Notes under the pieces: generated by a model
Told to the model about the DNA's origin: nothing
Databases searched by the model: none
What the model saw: the letters and a program-made list of their open reading frames with translations, nothing else
Translations under genes and position numbers: made by a program
Shown: positions 22,948 to 33,866 of the stretch, one piece after another
Layout of the letters: every line of letters starts with the position of its first letter
Numbering within the stretch: the first letter of the stretch is position 1
Origin: Saussurea involucrata
Taxonomy: Eukaryota; Streptophyta; Magnoliopsida; Asterales; Asteraceae
Assembly (NCBI GenBank): GCA_033807775.1
Contig: CM066327.1
Coordinates: 75,274,795 to 75,338,794 of the forward strand
DNA length: 64,000 bases
Reading direction: 5' to 3'

Positions 22948-25638
22948 ATGGCAACTTCAAAGATCAATGTTACCGCTGAGAACATCTCCGCTGACTCTGA
23001 GGAAGTGGAAATCATCAAAGCCCCTCAGGTTAAGTTCAAACTGGATCAACTAGATTGGACCAAGGTCAACAACCTCTCTGCGCTTCTCGAGTTTCCTCCT
23101 CGAAAGCAAGTCACACATCTGGATGATGTTGTGAATTTCCTGAAAAACTGCTGCATTTCAACAGCCCTGACCATTACACCTCCTGCAAGTCAGCTGCTAC
23201 TATCCCAGTTCTGGTACTCTGCCAGACACTCTCAGCTACCATCCGCCAAAGATCCCTCCAAAACTATTGATTGCATACTCAGCGATACTGAGTATGGCAC
23301 AATAAAGATAACCCCCGCAATCATTCGAAAAGCCCTGAACTTTCCCAATGCAACCAAAGAAAAACCGTTTGTTCCATTCCCTGACCATAAGAAGCATGCT
23401 GACAGAGAAGAAATCATTGCTTTCCTTGACGCAATGGGTTACATCTGGGAAACTGGAAGGGACAAGAAGCCCGAGAAGAAGCTGACGCTGATAAAGAAGT
23501 CCAAAATGCCCAGCGAGATGAATTTCATCTTCGCACACCTGATTAGCTGCATGACAGCGAAGAACGGCTCCTCTGATCAAGCCGCTCAACCTCAGCAGGC
23601 TATGGGATACGCACTGCTGAAAGGTCTACATATTGACTGGGCATCTATCATTTATGATGACCTAGTACAAAGAGTAGATTCTGCTGCTGACAGACCTGCA
23701 TGGGTTCCCTAACCCCGATTCATCAGCGCCATCTTCCAATATGGCCTGAAGGACAGCTATCCTCAAGAGGGTGACCTGAAACTTTCTCAGGTTGGCCCTA
23801 AGGTGCTCGATTTCAAACCTGTCGACAATGAGGTACGTCTCTCTACCCTTCTCTCTCTTCTTAACCCTAATTCTTCGACTTCTGTGGCTCCTTCAGCGAC
23901 AATACCCATCGCTGATTCCCCGGCCACACAATCCTCTCCTTCTAAGAAAAGGAAACACTCTACAACCCAACTTGGTTCCAAAAGGATCAAGAAAACCAAG
24001 GAGCAACCCCAGCAATCCCATGCTGAAGACTCCTCAGCTCATTCTGAAGAGCTAAAGGAAAGTTCCGTGGTATGCTCTGCCACACCCGTGCAAGCCATCC
24101 CTCCAATCCAGACTTCAGCGTCTCCAAACGCTGAGGTTAGAAACTTGGAACCTACCCAACCTCCCTCAGTCTCTCAAAAGACTGATGAAGTGATTCTCAG
24201 CGATTCCAACGCTGAACTCAGAACCCGAACCCCATTCTTATCCTTCGCTTCTCCCTCCACTCACTTGGACACTCCTCCAAAGATCACTGGAGATGCCATC
24301 ATTCCAGAACCCACAGCTGAAGCTTCTCAAAGAATGATGAAGAAAGGACCTGCAGAGATCACCATACCTCACCGTACTTTCGAAGAGGATATGGAACATT
24401 TTTCAGGAACTTGCAACTTTGACGAGTTCATCAATCCTCCTGCAGGTACAAATAAAATCCTATACACTGTAACTAAACCTGAAACTTCTGAGCTTTCCTT
24501 TGTTCACAAGTACTTATCTGTTACAGGTCCTAATTTGGGAGACATCAACGCCTCTCTGAAGTCCGTGGAAACCAAGCTGACAGATCTCACCACTACTCTT
24601 TCCAACAACTCTTCAGCTGTAACAAACGCTGGAGAGAATTTGACAAAGCTGACAACGGTGGTGGAAAAGAAAGCTTCCACATACGACATCAAGATTGTTG
24701 ATAATACTTTCAGCGATTTCGCCAAAGTGCTCGCTGACATCTACACTGACTACACCTCACTCAAAAACTCCGTTTCCTCCATGTCTGGCGAAGTCACAAC
24801 GCTGAAGACATCGGTTGGAGCCTTAGAGGGTGATATGTCAGCTGTAAAGACTGACTTAGGCTCTGTAAAGACCGACGTTGGTGAGATGAAAATGATGATC
24901 CAGCAGCTACTCAACAAAGCAAATACTCCAGCTCCTGAACCGACCCCTGCCCCTGCATTGGAAACTTTCACAGCGACGGATCGCAAAGAGCTGGAAAAGA
25001 TCAATCCTGCTATAACTGGCCTAGAAGTCAGATTAGCAAAGATTGAAAGCTGTGTGGGTATCTCTGGCCAAGAAGACAGAGAGCCTCCCACAGCTGCAGA
25101 GTCTACACATTCCTCCCCCAGTCATCATGAGAAAGAGGGGGAGAAGAGCGTTGAACATCCCGAGGAAAAGAGCGCTGAACATACCGATGAGAAGAGCGCT
25201 GAGGATCTTGAAAAGAGCGCTGAAGACCTTTCCCATGATGAATCTATCAGGGGAGAGAAGAATGAAGATCTTATCGTTGGACCTCAGGGAGATGAAAACC
25301 CTGAGGGAACCGAGAAGCTCACCTCTGTATCTGAGGGGGAGCAACTCGAAGAAGACGCTGAAGAATCCGAAGCAGAAGATGATGAAGCCGTCGACATCCC
25401 TGATAATGAACCATCCTCCTCTCCAAGGAATGATGATGATGATGACGAAGATGACGATGACTTCTTTATCGTCAAACATTCCCCAAGGATTAAAGCTCTT
25501 AAGGGAATTTCAATAAATGAACCAACAGGGGAGCGGACAAAGACAAAGCCCTCAGCCTCTGGCGCTGAGAAAGGCAAAGGCAAAAGCGTCGCTGAAGATG
25601 ACAATCTGACGATCTTGCTTGAAAAGCCGGTTTGTCAG
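22948..25638 (+). pseudogene. Envelope-like coiled-coil ORF of element A, one premature stop
   Basis: Extra ORF of SIRE-type elements; function unknown. Frame opens at ATG 22948, is cut by TAA at 23710-23712 (TAC, Tyr, in B), and stays open to a candidate splice donor after 25638; unspliced it ends at 25647. Visible parts: N-terminal conserved region (about residues 45-265, including LLSQFWYSARH and ISCMTAK), a basic cluster SKKRK...KRIKKTKE, a long heptad-rich region (LTDLTTTLSNNSS, SVKTDVGEMK), KSAEH/KSAED acidic repeats and a D/E run. I see no signal peptide or membrane segment, so envelope is a positional name only. About 85-90% similar to B by eye. Confidence 0.85.
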
Positions 25639-25778
25639 GTACACTAATCATATCTCACTCCATCCCTCCTCTATAAGTTCTACTACCCTAGCCTGCACCT
25701 GAACATATTTCTCTTTCTCTTTCTACCCAAGTTCTTCTACCCATGTTCTTATTTGTAAGATCGCTGTGTTTCAGCTAG
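25639..25778 (+). other. Candidate intron joining the envelope-like ORF to the 3' ORF, element A
   Basis: Donor TTTGTCAG|GTACAC after 25638 and acceptor TTTCAGCTAG after 25778 enclose 140 bp, T/C-rich, with in-frame stops. Joining keeps phase 0. The sequence after the acceptor is open without any ATG and conserved with B in frame. The CAG four bases earlier would give a stop, so the CTAG acceptor is preferred. Unproven. Confidence 0.5.
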
Positions 25779-26141
25779 TCCTCTCCCCTGTTTGAGGATG
25801 TCGCTGAAGGTTCTACTACTGCGACTTCACAAATAAAGCCAGCTGCTGCTGATGAAATAATCCCAGTCTTAGATTTGATCTCTGAGACTGATGAACCAGA
25901 AGAACAACCTCTCTTGCACAGAAACAGACCTTCCTCAGCTCCTCAAAAGCTGAGTGAAGAGGATCAAAAGAGAAGAGAGGAAATAATAAAGCGATTCGAG
26001 GATCAGCGAATCATTCTAAGGCGTGATCAACTTCCTTCAGTTCCTCCTAAGTTCAGAATCTCAAAAGCTGAATACAAGGAACACCTCAGAGCTGAACGCC
26101 TAATCGATGAAAGGAAGGAAGCTGAAGAGAAAGACAGAGAA
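25779..26141 (+). pseudogene. 3' ORF of element A, part upstream of nested element B
   Basis: Open frame matching the start of the B 3' ORF at about 90% residue identity (FRISKAEYKEHLRAERL). It is interrupted after codon 121 by insertion of B at the sequence GAGAA; the frame resumes exactly at 39138. Product unknown; charged and Glu/Arg-rich here. Confidence 0.8.
26137..26141. repeat. Target site duplication GAGAA of element B (partner 39133-39137)
   Basis: Perfect 5-bp direct repeat flanking B within the 3' ORF of A, showing that B inserted into A. Confidence 0.93.
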
Positions 26142-27105
26142 TGTTGATCCAAACCCTCAGTGATTTGATAATGACCCTATCTTAAATACTTAGTGAAAAT
26201 TGTAAGTAAACAATATGTATCAGAGTTTCACTATCGCTGATAAGTACTAAGATCTTACAGTACTGCTGATAGGAACTCTCGCACTTTTAGATTAAACATT
26301 CAGCGAACACTGTTCACCATATCGCTGAGTCTGTTCAGTCCTTATGGTGATCGCTGATAAGTTAGTTGTTTACTTATGATCCCTGAAGACAAGATTCACG
26401 TCAACAAAGGTTCTACGCTGAAGTCGAAGATCAAGCTCAAGAACCAGCGACAAGTCTCCTAATGAACTGATGCGGATCAGCGAAGACTCAGATTTGTCCA
26501 CTCAACGTGAAGTATCAAGTACAAGACTTCAACTATCGCTGAACTTTATCATCTGCTGAATAGTAAATGATAATCGCTGAATCAACGAAAGCTGATCATG
26601 AAGTCCTCCGTACAAAGTACTTTTGTCTTAACCTCCCTTGCACGCCACCGTACAAAATGTCAGAAAAGAACCTCCGAAAATCTGAAATCGTACAACCACT
26701 CTGATACTACACTGTTCATTCATGCGGCTACTAAGGTTGTCAACAAAGGTCAATGACATGCAACCAATCCGCTGATGACACGTGTAAAGTGTATACTAAA
26801 TTGCATTAAATGCATGCAGTATATAAAGAGATGAACTCACTTCATTTGAAGTAACTTGCTAACTCTGGACAAGTTCAAATCTCTCAAGATAGGATTTTAT
26901 TAGTAATCTCCTTATCTTTCTTAGTGCAAGAAAACCTTAGTGTTCCAACTTGTTTAGATTTAGGTTTATCCTTAATCTTGTTTCCGCAACAAGCTGTAAA
27001 TTGTTAATGATTTATCAATAAACAATTTAGAAAAGTAAAATAGTGTGTTTGTATTCAACCCCCCCCCCCCTTTTACAAACTTGTTTAAGCCTTTCGGGAC
27101 CAACA
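26142..27105 (+). mobile_element. 5' LTR of element B
   Basis: TGTTGATCC...GGGACCAACA, 964 bp. G-box CACGTG at 26779-26784, TATATAAA at 26820-26827. About ten CGCTG/CAGCG cores in both orientations. Confidence 0.95.
26779..26827 (+). promoter_or_regulatory. LTR promoter of element B: G-box and TATA box
   Basis: ACACGTGT followed about 35 bp later by TATATAAA, intact in both LTRs of B. Drives the genomic/gag-pol RNA by analogy with other LTR elements. Confidence 0.65.
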
Positions 27106-27107
27106 AG

Positions 27108-27119
27108 TGGTATCAGAGC
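27108..27119 (+). other. Primer binding site of element B
   Basis: TGGTATCAGAGC, complementary to the 3' end of initiator methionine tRNA, two bases after the 5' LTR. Confidence 0.9.
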
Positions 27120-27185
27120 GGATTTGTTTAATCTCATAAACAAGATCTAATCTAAGATATTTCTCTTCCTTGCTATTATCTGAAA

Positions 27186-29594
27186 ATGGCCAACTCAAAC
27201 ACAAACACTCACTATATCGACAATGGTTCTCTTGCAAAACCCCCTAGATTTTCCAGAGACAACTTCAACTTATGGAAAAATAGGATGACACTCTTCTTAG
27301 AAGGTGTAGACCCTACTATACCTTACTATCTTGAAAACGGTCCACACATCCCTGTAACGATTGATCCTGCCGTTCCAGCCACTGCAACTATAGCTGCTAT
27401 TCCAGAAAGGCTGATTCCAAAGGAAATCCATCATTGGACCGATGAAGACAAGAAGAAAGTGGCTATAGATACAAAAGCCAGATCCATACTATCCATGGCC
27501 CTTCCTGACGAAGTCTACCATTCCGTCATGAACCTGAAATCCTCAAAAGCCATGTGGGACACAATATGTGTTCAGTATGAAGGAACGTCTGAAGTCCAGG
27601 ATTCAAGAAAGATCAACCTGGTAAGACAATACGAAAGTTTCATCTCTGGTAAGAATGAAACTCTCTCTGAAGTACATCAACGTTTTAATTGCTTAATTAT
27701 AGATCTTAAAACGGTTGGTAAGGAATATTCTAACTTTGAAGTTCTGACAAAGTTTTTAGAATGTTTACCTGAAAGCTGGGACAATTATTCCATGTGTCTC
27801 AAGCTGTCAAAAGATCTAAGATCAATGACACTTGCTACCTTATATGGCACATTGCTGAATCATGAGCAATCTAGCCATCTTAAGAAGAATCTTGTAAAAG
27901 ATTCCAAAAGCACCCCTGTTGCTTTAATCTCAGAGGAACCTTCCACTCAGCGACCCGTGGTCACTATCACTGAGTTAGTAAGTAACTCTGAAAGATCATC
28001 AGATTCTAATTCTTCAGATGATGAATCCTTGGCTCTCCTAACTAAAAAGTTCAGGAGATTCGCCAAGAAGAAAATGTTTAGAAAGAACAAAACTCTTTCT
28101 ATAGCTGACAAGCCTAAGTCATCAGCTTTTGTTGATAAGGCTACTGCTACTTGTTTTAACTGCGAAAAGACAGGTCATTTCGCTAACGAGTGCAGGTCAA
28201 AGAAAATCATGAGACCTTCAGCCTTTACAAAGAAATCCTTTGTTCCAAGGAATAAAGACGACAAATACTTAAAGCTGAAGGAGAAGTATGCAAAGCTGAA
28301 AAGCTTTAAGAAGAAGGGAAAAGGCCTAATGGCTGACTATGATTGGGCTGCTTCTGATGAAGAAGCCTCATCATCTGATTCTGAAGATGATGAAGCAAAT
28401 CAATGTCTCATGGCCAAGATTGAAGAAGAGGAAGAAAGTTCAAACATCCCCTCCACTTCAACCTCTTCTATTCAGGTATCACCCTCCTTCTTTACCAATA
28501 TTGTAAATATTGATGAAGCTGATAGTCTCCGTAAAATCGAACTACTGACTAGAAGTTTATACGAAGCCATGAACGGCAAAGCTGTGGTTGAAAACCAAAA
28601 TCTTGATCTCGCTGAAAAGCTTAAAAATTGCCACCTTCAAATAGAAAAGCTTTCTAAATTTGAAGAAGATTTTAAAGATCAAGTCCATTTAAATCAGCTA
28701 GTCAAAATTGAACGAGCGGAAGCTATCGCTGCATTAAAAGCTGAACAAGCTACTGTTGAAGGATGGTGTAATTCTTCAACAAAGATCACTGAGATAATTA
28801 AGGCTCAGATTCCTCTGAGTGATAAACATGGTCTGGGTTATAAATATGATACTCCAATACCAACCACTGAACGTTCAATGCTTAAATTTGGAACGTTCGT
28901 ATCCTCAGTAGCTGACACTTCTTCATCTCAGTACTCCTCGTCGATTACACCAATCCCTGAGGAAACTCCTACCTCCTCAAAAGGTAAGGAGAAAATGGTT
29001 TATTCAAATCCTACCTCTGTCTCTAAAGATAAAGGTAAAGGAATTGTAATTTATCAAAATCCTCAGAAGGGTACTTTAGTACCTAAGCTGAATGCTTCCA
29101 AAGCCTTAGTGATTCACTCGTCTGGTTCTAGAAATCAGACCTCTGGATCAGTTCAGCGACCTACTCCTAGACTCAGAGTAGATATTCTTGGTAAGAAATC
29201 TGAAGAACTGAATGTTCGTCCTATTTCAAAAACCAATAGTGTACTTGGTGCTGGCACTTCTAATTCCAAATTAAAAGCTCAGCACACAAGTGGTCCTAGA
29301 ACTAATTTTAGTTATAGGAAATGTTATCACTGTGGACTTACCGATCATATTGCAAGTAAGTGTCCCACAGCCACCAAAGCTGATAAGATAGCTAAGGTGA
29401 AGATAGCACCAAAGAAGACCAAACCAGTTGCAAGTCAGGTCAAGGTGACTCCTACCGCTGAGGTCAAGAAATTGACCAAAGTGAAGAAAGACAAAGCTGA
29501 ATCTTCAAATGCTGCGAAGACTGCTGAACCCATTCCAACCACTTCCACTGACAAACGCGTATACATGGTGAAGTGGGTACCCAAGCAAAACTAA
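27186..29594 (+). CDS. gag: Gag polyprotein of element B (intact)
   Basis: 802 codons, ATG 81 bp after the LTR, ending at TAA 29592-29594. It forms the particle shell and binds element RNA. The N-terminal third is the Copia UBN2-type Gag region (WKNRMTLFLEGV, LPDEVYHSVM, FLECLPESW). Two CX2CX4HX4C zinc knuckles are present at about 323-336 (CFNCEKTGHFANEC) and 713-726 (CYHCGLTDHIASKC), nearly 390 residues apart, with acidic and Lys-rich segments between (SSSDSEDDEANQ). Most Copia Gags are 250-450 residues with one knuckle, so this is long, as in SIRE relatives. The frame continues past the TAA into Pol. Confidence 0.93.
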   Translation: MANSNTNTHYIDNGSLAKPPRFSRDNFNLWKNRMTLFLEGVDPTIPYYLENGPHIPVTIDPAVPATATIAAIPERLIPKEIHHWTDEDKKKVAIDTKARSILSMALPDEVYHSVMNLKSSKAMWDTICVQYEGTSEVQDSRKINLVRQYESFISGKNETLSEVHQRFNCLIIDLKTVGKEYSNFEVLTKFLECLPESWDNYSMCLKLSKDLRSMTLATLYGTLLNHEQSSHLKKNLVKDSKSTPVALISEEPSTQRPVVTITELVSNSERSSDSNSSDDESLALLTKKFRRFAKKKMFRKNKTLSIADKPKSSAFVDKATATCFNCEKTGHFANECRSKKIMRPSAFTKKSFVPRNKDDKYLKLKEKYAKLKSFKKKGKGLMADYDWAASDEEASSSDSEDDEANQCLMAKIEEEEESSNIPSTSTSSIQVSPSFFTNIVNIDEADSLRKIELLTRSLYEAMNGKAVVENQNLDLAEKLKNCHLQIEKLSKFEEDFKDQVHLNQLVKIERAEAIAALKAEQATVEGWCNSSTKITEIIKAQIPLSDKHGLGYKYDTPIPTTERSMLKFGTFVSSVADTSSSQYSSSITPIPEETPTSSKGKEKMVYSNPTSVSKDKGKGIVIYQNPQKGTLVPKLNASKALVIHSSGSRNQTSGSVQRPTPRLRVDILGKKSEELNVRPISKTNSVLGAGTSNSKLKAQHTSGPRTNFSYRKCYHCGLTDHIASKCPTATKADKIAKVKIAPKKTKPVASQVKVTPTAEVKKLTKVKKDKAESSNAAKTAEPIPTTSTDKRVYMVKWVPKQN

Positions 29595-29612
29595 TCTTCC
29601 TTTGTATTGCAG
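29592..29612 (+). promoter_or_regulatory. Gag-Pol junction: in-frame UAA followed by an acceptor-like CAG
   Basis: Gag ends AAC TAA; the same frame goes straight into protease with no ATG. Between them lies CTTCCTTTGTATTGCAG|GT, a pyrimidine-rich run ending in CAG like a 3' splice site. A has the same arrangement (18686-18706). Either stop-codon readthrough or splicing could make Pol; which is used cannot be read from sequence. Confidence 0.55.
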
Positions 29613-32600
29613 GTTAAGAAGGGTATCTGGTATCTCGATAGCGGATGCTCTAGACACATGACTGGAAAGAAAAGCCTGCTCGCTGAATACAAGGAAGAGA
29701 AGGGTCCCTCTGTGACTTTCGGTGGAAATGGAAAAGGACACACCCGAGGGTATGGTGTACTTTCAAATGGTACAACATCCTTCAGAAGAGTCGCATATGT
29801 TGAAGGGCTGAAGCATAATCTTCTGAGCATCAGTCAGCTTTGCGACATGGATAACAAAGTGATTTTCACCAAGGAATCCTGCTTTGTCTCTGACAAAAAG
29901 GAGAAGATAGCTCTCAGCGGTTATCGTTTGGAAAATGTTTACGTTATAAACATGGACTCAACAACCACTGAGAACTCCTGTTTCTTCTCAAAGGCATCTT
30001 CTGATGTCAACTGGCTATGGCACAAGAGGCTTTCACATCTCAACTTCAAGACACTGAATACTCTTTCATCCAAAGAGTTAGTCACTGGTCTACCTCAACA
30101 TTCATACGCCAAAGAATCCTTATGTTCAGCGTGTGAAAAAGAGAAGCAGACCAAGGCAAGCTTTAAGTCCAAGCAAGTTTCCTCAGTGTCATCTCCTCTT
30201 CAACTACTCCATATGGATTTGTTTGGCCCCGTTAACAAACAATCCATCGCTGGAAAGAAATATACGCTGGTCATAGTTGATGAATTCTCTCGTTATACAT
30301 GGGTAATGTTTCTCCGTTCTAAGAGTGACACCCCTGAAGAACTCATCACCTTTGTTCGGAAGATGGAAACTCTGAACAATATGACTGTTCGCTCAATAAG
30401 GAGTGATCATGGAACTGAATTCAAAAACAGTTCTCTTGATTCCTTCCTTGAGAGCAAGGGTATTTCTCACAACTTTTCGTCAGTGAGAACACCACAACAA
30501 AACGGAGTCGCTGAAAGAAGAAATAGAACAATTATTGAAGCTGCACGTTCAATGCTCAGCGATTCTCACCTGCCTACTCAGTTTTGGGCAGAAGCTGTCA
30601 ACACGGCTTGTTTTACGCAAAACAGGTCGCTGATAGTCAAAAGATTCAAAAAGACAGCCTATGAACTTTTTCATGGGAGAAAGCCTTCAATCAGCTTTCT
30701 TCACATCTTTGGTTGTCAGTGTTTCATACTGAACAACAGAGATGCCCTTGGAAAGTTTGATCCTAAGGCTGATGATGGAATCTTTCTTGGATACTCCTCA
30801 GTTTCCAAAGCCTTCAGAGTCTTCAACCGAAGAAGACAAACTGTAGAAGAAACTATTCACGTCACGTTTGACGAATCCCGTTCAGCGAACTCTAAACCGA
30901 ACGCTGATACAGAAGAACTGAATCAATGGATGTTTTCTCATCTTGGTGATTCAGAAGATGTTCCCACTACTCATACTCATACAACTGAAAATGATGGTCC
31001 TACTATCATTCCCAATATGCAGAATAGTGAAGCTGAAACATCTTGGGTCTCAGTTGTTCCTATAAATACTATACCCGCAGTTGATCCAAATGTCTCAGAA
31101 ATTCCATCTATTTCTCAGCAATCAGTGAATGAAGTGACAAATGCAAGCATTCCTCTCTTAGCTGATTATCCAGAAGTAGCTGAAGCCTCATCTTCAGTTT
31201 CTCCAGTTCAGACTGAGTCAGCGACGCATGCTCCGGCTCAGCGATGGACTGTAAATCACCCAATCGATCAAATTCTTGGTGATCCCAACGCTGGTATTCA
31301 GACTCGTAGAAGTGCAGGTAATATTTGTTTATTTGTTAACTTTATTTCTCTAACTGAACCAAAGAAAATAGATGATGCCCTCAGAGATCCAAACTGGGTC
31401 AGCGCTATGCAAGAAGAGCTGACTGAATTCGAAAGAAACAAAGTTTGGAAACTTGTTCGGAGACCAACTGACAAAACAGTGATAGGCACTAAGTGGGTCT
31501 ATCGAAACAAGTTGGACGAACATGGTACTGTAACTCGCAACAAAGCTCGTCTTGTTGCTCAGGGATACAGACAAGAGGAAGGTATAGATTATGACGAAAC
31601 CTTTGCTCCTGTAGCAAGACTTGAATCTATTCGTCTTTTCTTAGCATATGCTGTACACAAAAACTTCACTGTACATCAAATGGATGTTAAGTCAGCGTTT
31701 CTAAATGGAAAGCTGAATGAAGAAGTTTATGTGGAACAACCTCCAGGATTCTCAGATCCTAAGCGTCCAGGTTATGTTTATAAGCTGGATAAGGCACTTT
31801 ATGGCTTGAAGCAAGCTACTCGTGCATGGTATGACACTCTTTCTACTTATCTCCACCTTGAAAAATTTGAGAGAGGTAAGATTGAGAAAACTTTGTTTTT
31901 TAGAAAAATAAAAGGTCATATCATTTTAGTTCAAATATATGTTGATGACATTATATTTGGTTCTACTAACCCTGAGCTTTGTACTCGTTTCGCTGATAGA
32001 ATGAAAGATGAGTATAAAATGAGCATGATGGGTGAACTAACATATTTCCTTGGTCTTCAGATTAAGCAAACTGAAAAAGGAACTTTCATTAATCAGGGAA
32101 AATATGTTAAAGATATGCTGAAGAAATTCGACTTAACTGAAAGTTCAGCTATGAAAACCCCTATGGCACCACCGCTGACACTTGATAAGGACACAAAGGG
32201 TGTTCCTGTCAATGTCACGCTGTACCGTGGGATGATCGGCTCACTACTGTATCTTACAGCTAGCCGACCCGATATTATGTTTGCAACATGTCTGTGCGCA
32301 CGATATCAAGCTGAACCTAAGATATCTCATATGAAAGCTGTAAAGCGAATCTTTCGATATCTTAAGGGTACAGCGAATCTAGGTCTTTGGTATCCCAAAG
32401 ATTCAGGATTCGATCTAACCGCCTATTCAGACAGTGATTTTGCAGGTTGCAAAATGGATAGGAAAAGCACCACATGAGGATGTCAGCTCTTGGGTGGAAA
32501 GCTGGTAAGTTGGACAAGTAAGAAGCAAAACTCGGTGTCCACTTCCACAGCTGAAGCTGAGTATGTAGCCGCTGGAAGCTGCTGTTCTCAAGTCTTGTGG

Positions 32601-32885
32601 ATGAGAAATCAACTACTAGACTATGATCTTCAGCTCTCCAAAATTCCAATCTATTGCGACAGCACAAGTGCCATCGCTATAGCAAACAATCCAGTGCTAC
32701 ACTCAAAGACAAAACACATAGAAATCAGATATCATTTTATCAGAGATCATGTGATGAATGGTGATATAGAACTTCATTTTATCCCAACTGATTATCAGTT
32801 AGCTGATTTGTTTACCAAACCTCTTGATGAGACAAGATTCAACTTTCTCATCAGCGAGCTTGGAATGCTGAACTTTGAAGGATAA
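29595..32885 (+). pseudogene. pol: pol of element B, nonsense codon in RNase H
   Basis: Same frame as gag. Protease DSG, integrase HHCC and D-D-35-E, and RT (MDVKSAFLNG, YVDD) are all present and unbroken. At 32475-32477 TGA replaces the AGA (Arg) found in A, after YSDSDFAG and before AEAEY, removing the last ~136 residues and three of the RNase H acidic positions. Downstream of the TGA the frame is undamaged to TAA at 32885, so the stop is a single recent change. RT may still be made, but minus-strand processing would need RNase H in trans, for instance from an intact relative. Confidence 0.92.
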
Positions 32886-33198
32886 ATCTTCAGCGGTTCA
32901 CATTTAATCAGCGATACGTTTATACATTCTTGTATAGGCTCTGGATAAAATAAACTTGTACAATCCATTTCATCATCTTCTCTCTGAATAAATTGGGTTA
33001 AACTGATATCAAGGTATGTTTTCTCTGACAAAACGCATGAAAATGCAAGATTTCAAATTCTTTCATCGCTGAATAATATTTTGAAATTTCTTAAAACCCT
33101 CACTGATATTTCTATTCAGTGCTTCATATTTTCCAAAGAGTCCCTGAGTTTTTCTTTCAAAACCTCAGAGACAACGAAAGAATGTGAAAGGACAGTTG
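32886..33198 (+). other. Pol to envelope-like spacer, upstream part, element B
   Basis: Counterpart of 21980-22280 in A. Non-coding, with CGCTGA words and no ORF. Confidence 0.6.
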
Positions 33199-33354
33199 TG
33201 ACGTCATTGCAACGGATAACACCAGGCACGCTCTTTTTCTGACACACGTTTGCACGTTTCGTTGTCTATCCAATCAAATGCAAACACGTGTCCGTGTCAT
33301 GATGAAAAACTTTCCCGCTCAAGTTTTTCTCTCTCTACTCTCTTCCTATATAAA
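33199..33354 (+). promoter_or_regulatory. Candidate internal promoter of the envelope-like unit, element B
   Basis: TGACGTCA (33199-33206), a CCAATCAAAT segment, G-box CACGTG (33285-33290) and TATATAAA (33347-33354), in the same order and spacing class as in A. Since B is nearly unmutated, this is the best copy to test. Confidence 0.6.
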
Positions 33355-33477
33355 CACTCTCAAAGTTTATATTTGTCTTTTATGCAAGTCAATCTTTCTC
33401 CGCAAGAAAAGAACACTGTTGCATTTTGTGCTCTCAATCTTCAAGAACTGTTCATCATCTTCTTCATCAAACTCAAG

Positions 33478-33862
33478 GTTAATATGTTCTTATCTATTAT
33501 CAAATGCAAATAACTTGTTTTCGATCTTATCATTGTTTTACACAAGATCAAACAAAAGAACTCAAAAAATAAAATCATTTTCTTTCATGGTTTTATAAAC
33601 AAAACCATTTCATGGTTGTTCTTCAAGTTTTAAATCTAAAATCTTAAACTTGTTCTTCTTTCGTATCCATTTTTTTAAACTGGAATACAAGGCTTATAGG
33701 TGTTATATTCGTTTTTTTTTAAAACAAGAAAAACCCTAATCTTCATTAAGACTTTTTTGTCTGAATGAAATGGACAAAATTCGAAAAATCTTAATGGAAA
33801 TTTTCTTTCCACATTAAGATATTTCTTATTTGTTAACATCTTTGGTTGAACTGATAATACAG
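33478..33862 (+). other. Candidate 5'-leader intron, element B
   Basis: CTCAAG|GTTAAT donor at 33477/33478 and GATAATACAG acceptor ending 33862; ATG at 33867. 385 bp, T-rich and full of stops. Boundaries are conserved with A while the interior has indels. Confidence 0.55.
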
Positions 33863-33866
33863 TGAA

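Noticed and set aside
21977..22948. SIRE1-style stop-codon readthrough from pol into the envelope-like ORF
   Set aside because: Nearly 1 kb with many stops in all frames separates them, and TAA is not followed by a CARYYA context.
25033..25604. Antisense ORFs rich in Ser, Ile and Val over the acidic tail of the envelope-like gene
   Set aside because: Shadow of the GAT/GAA-rich coding strand; the same happens in B at 36161-36466.
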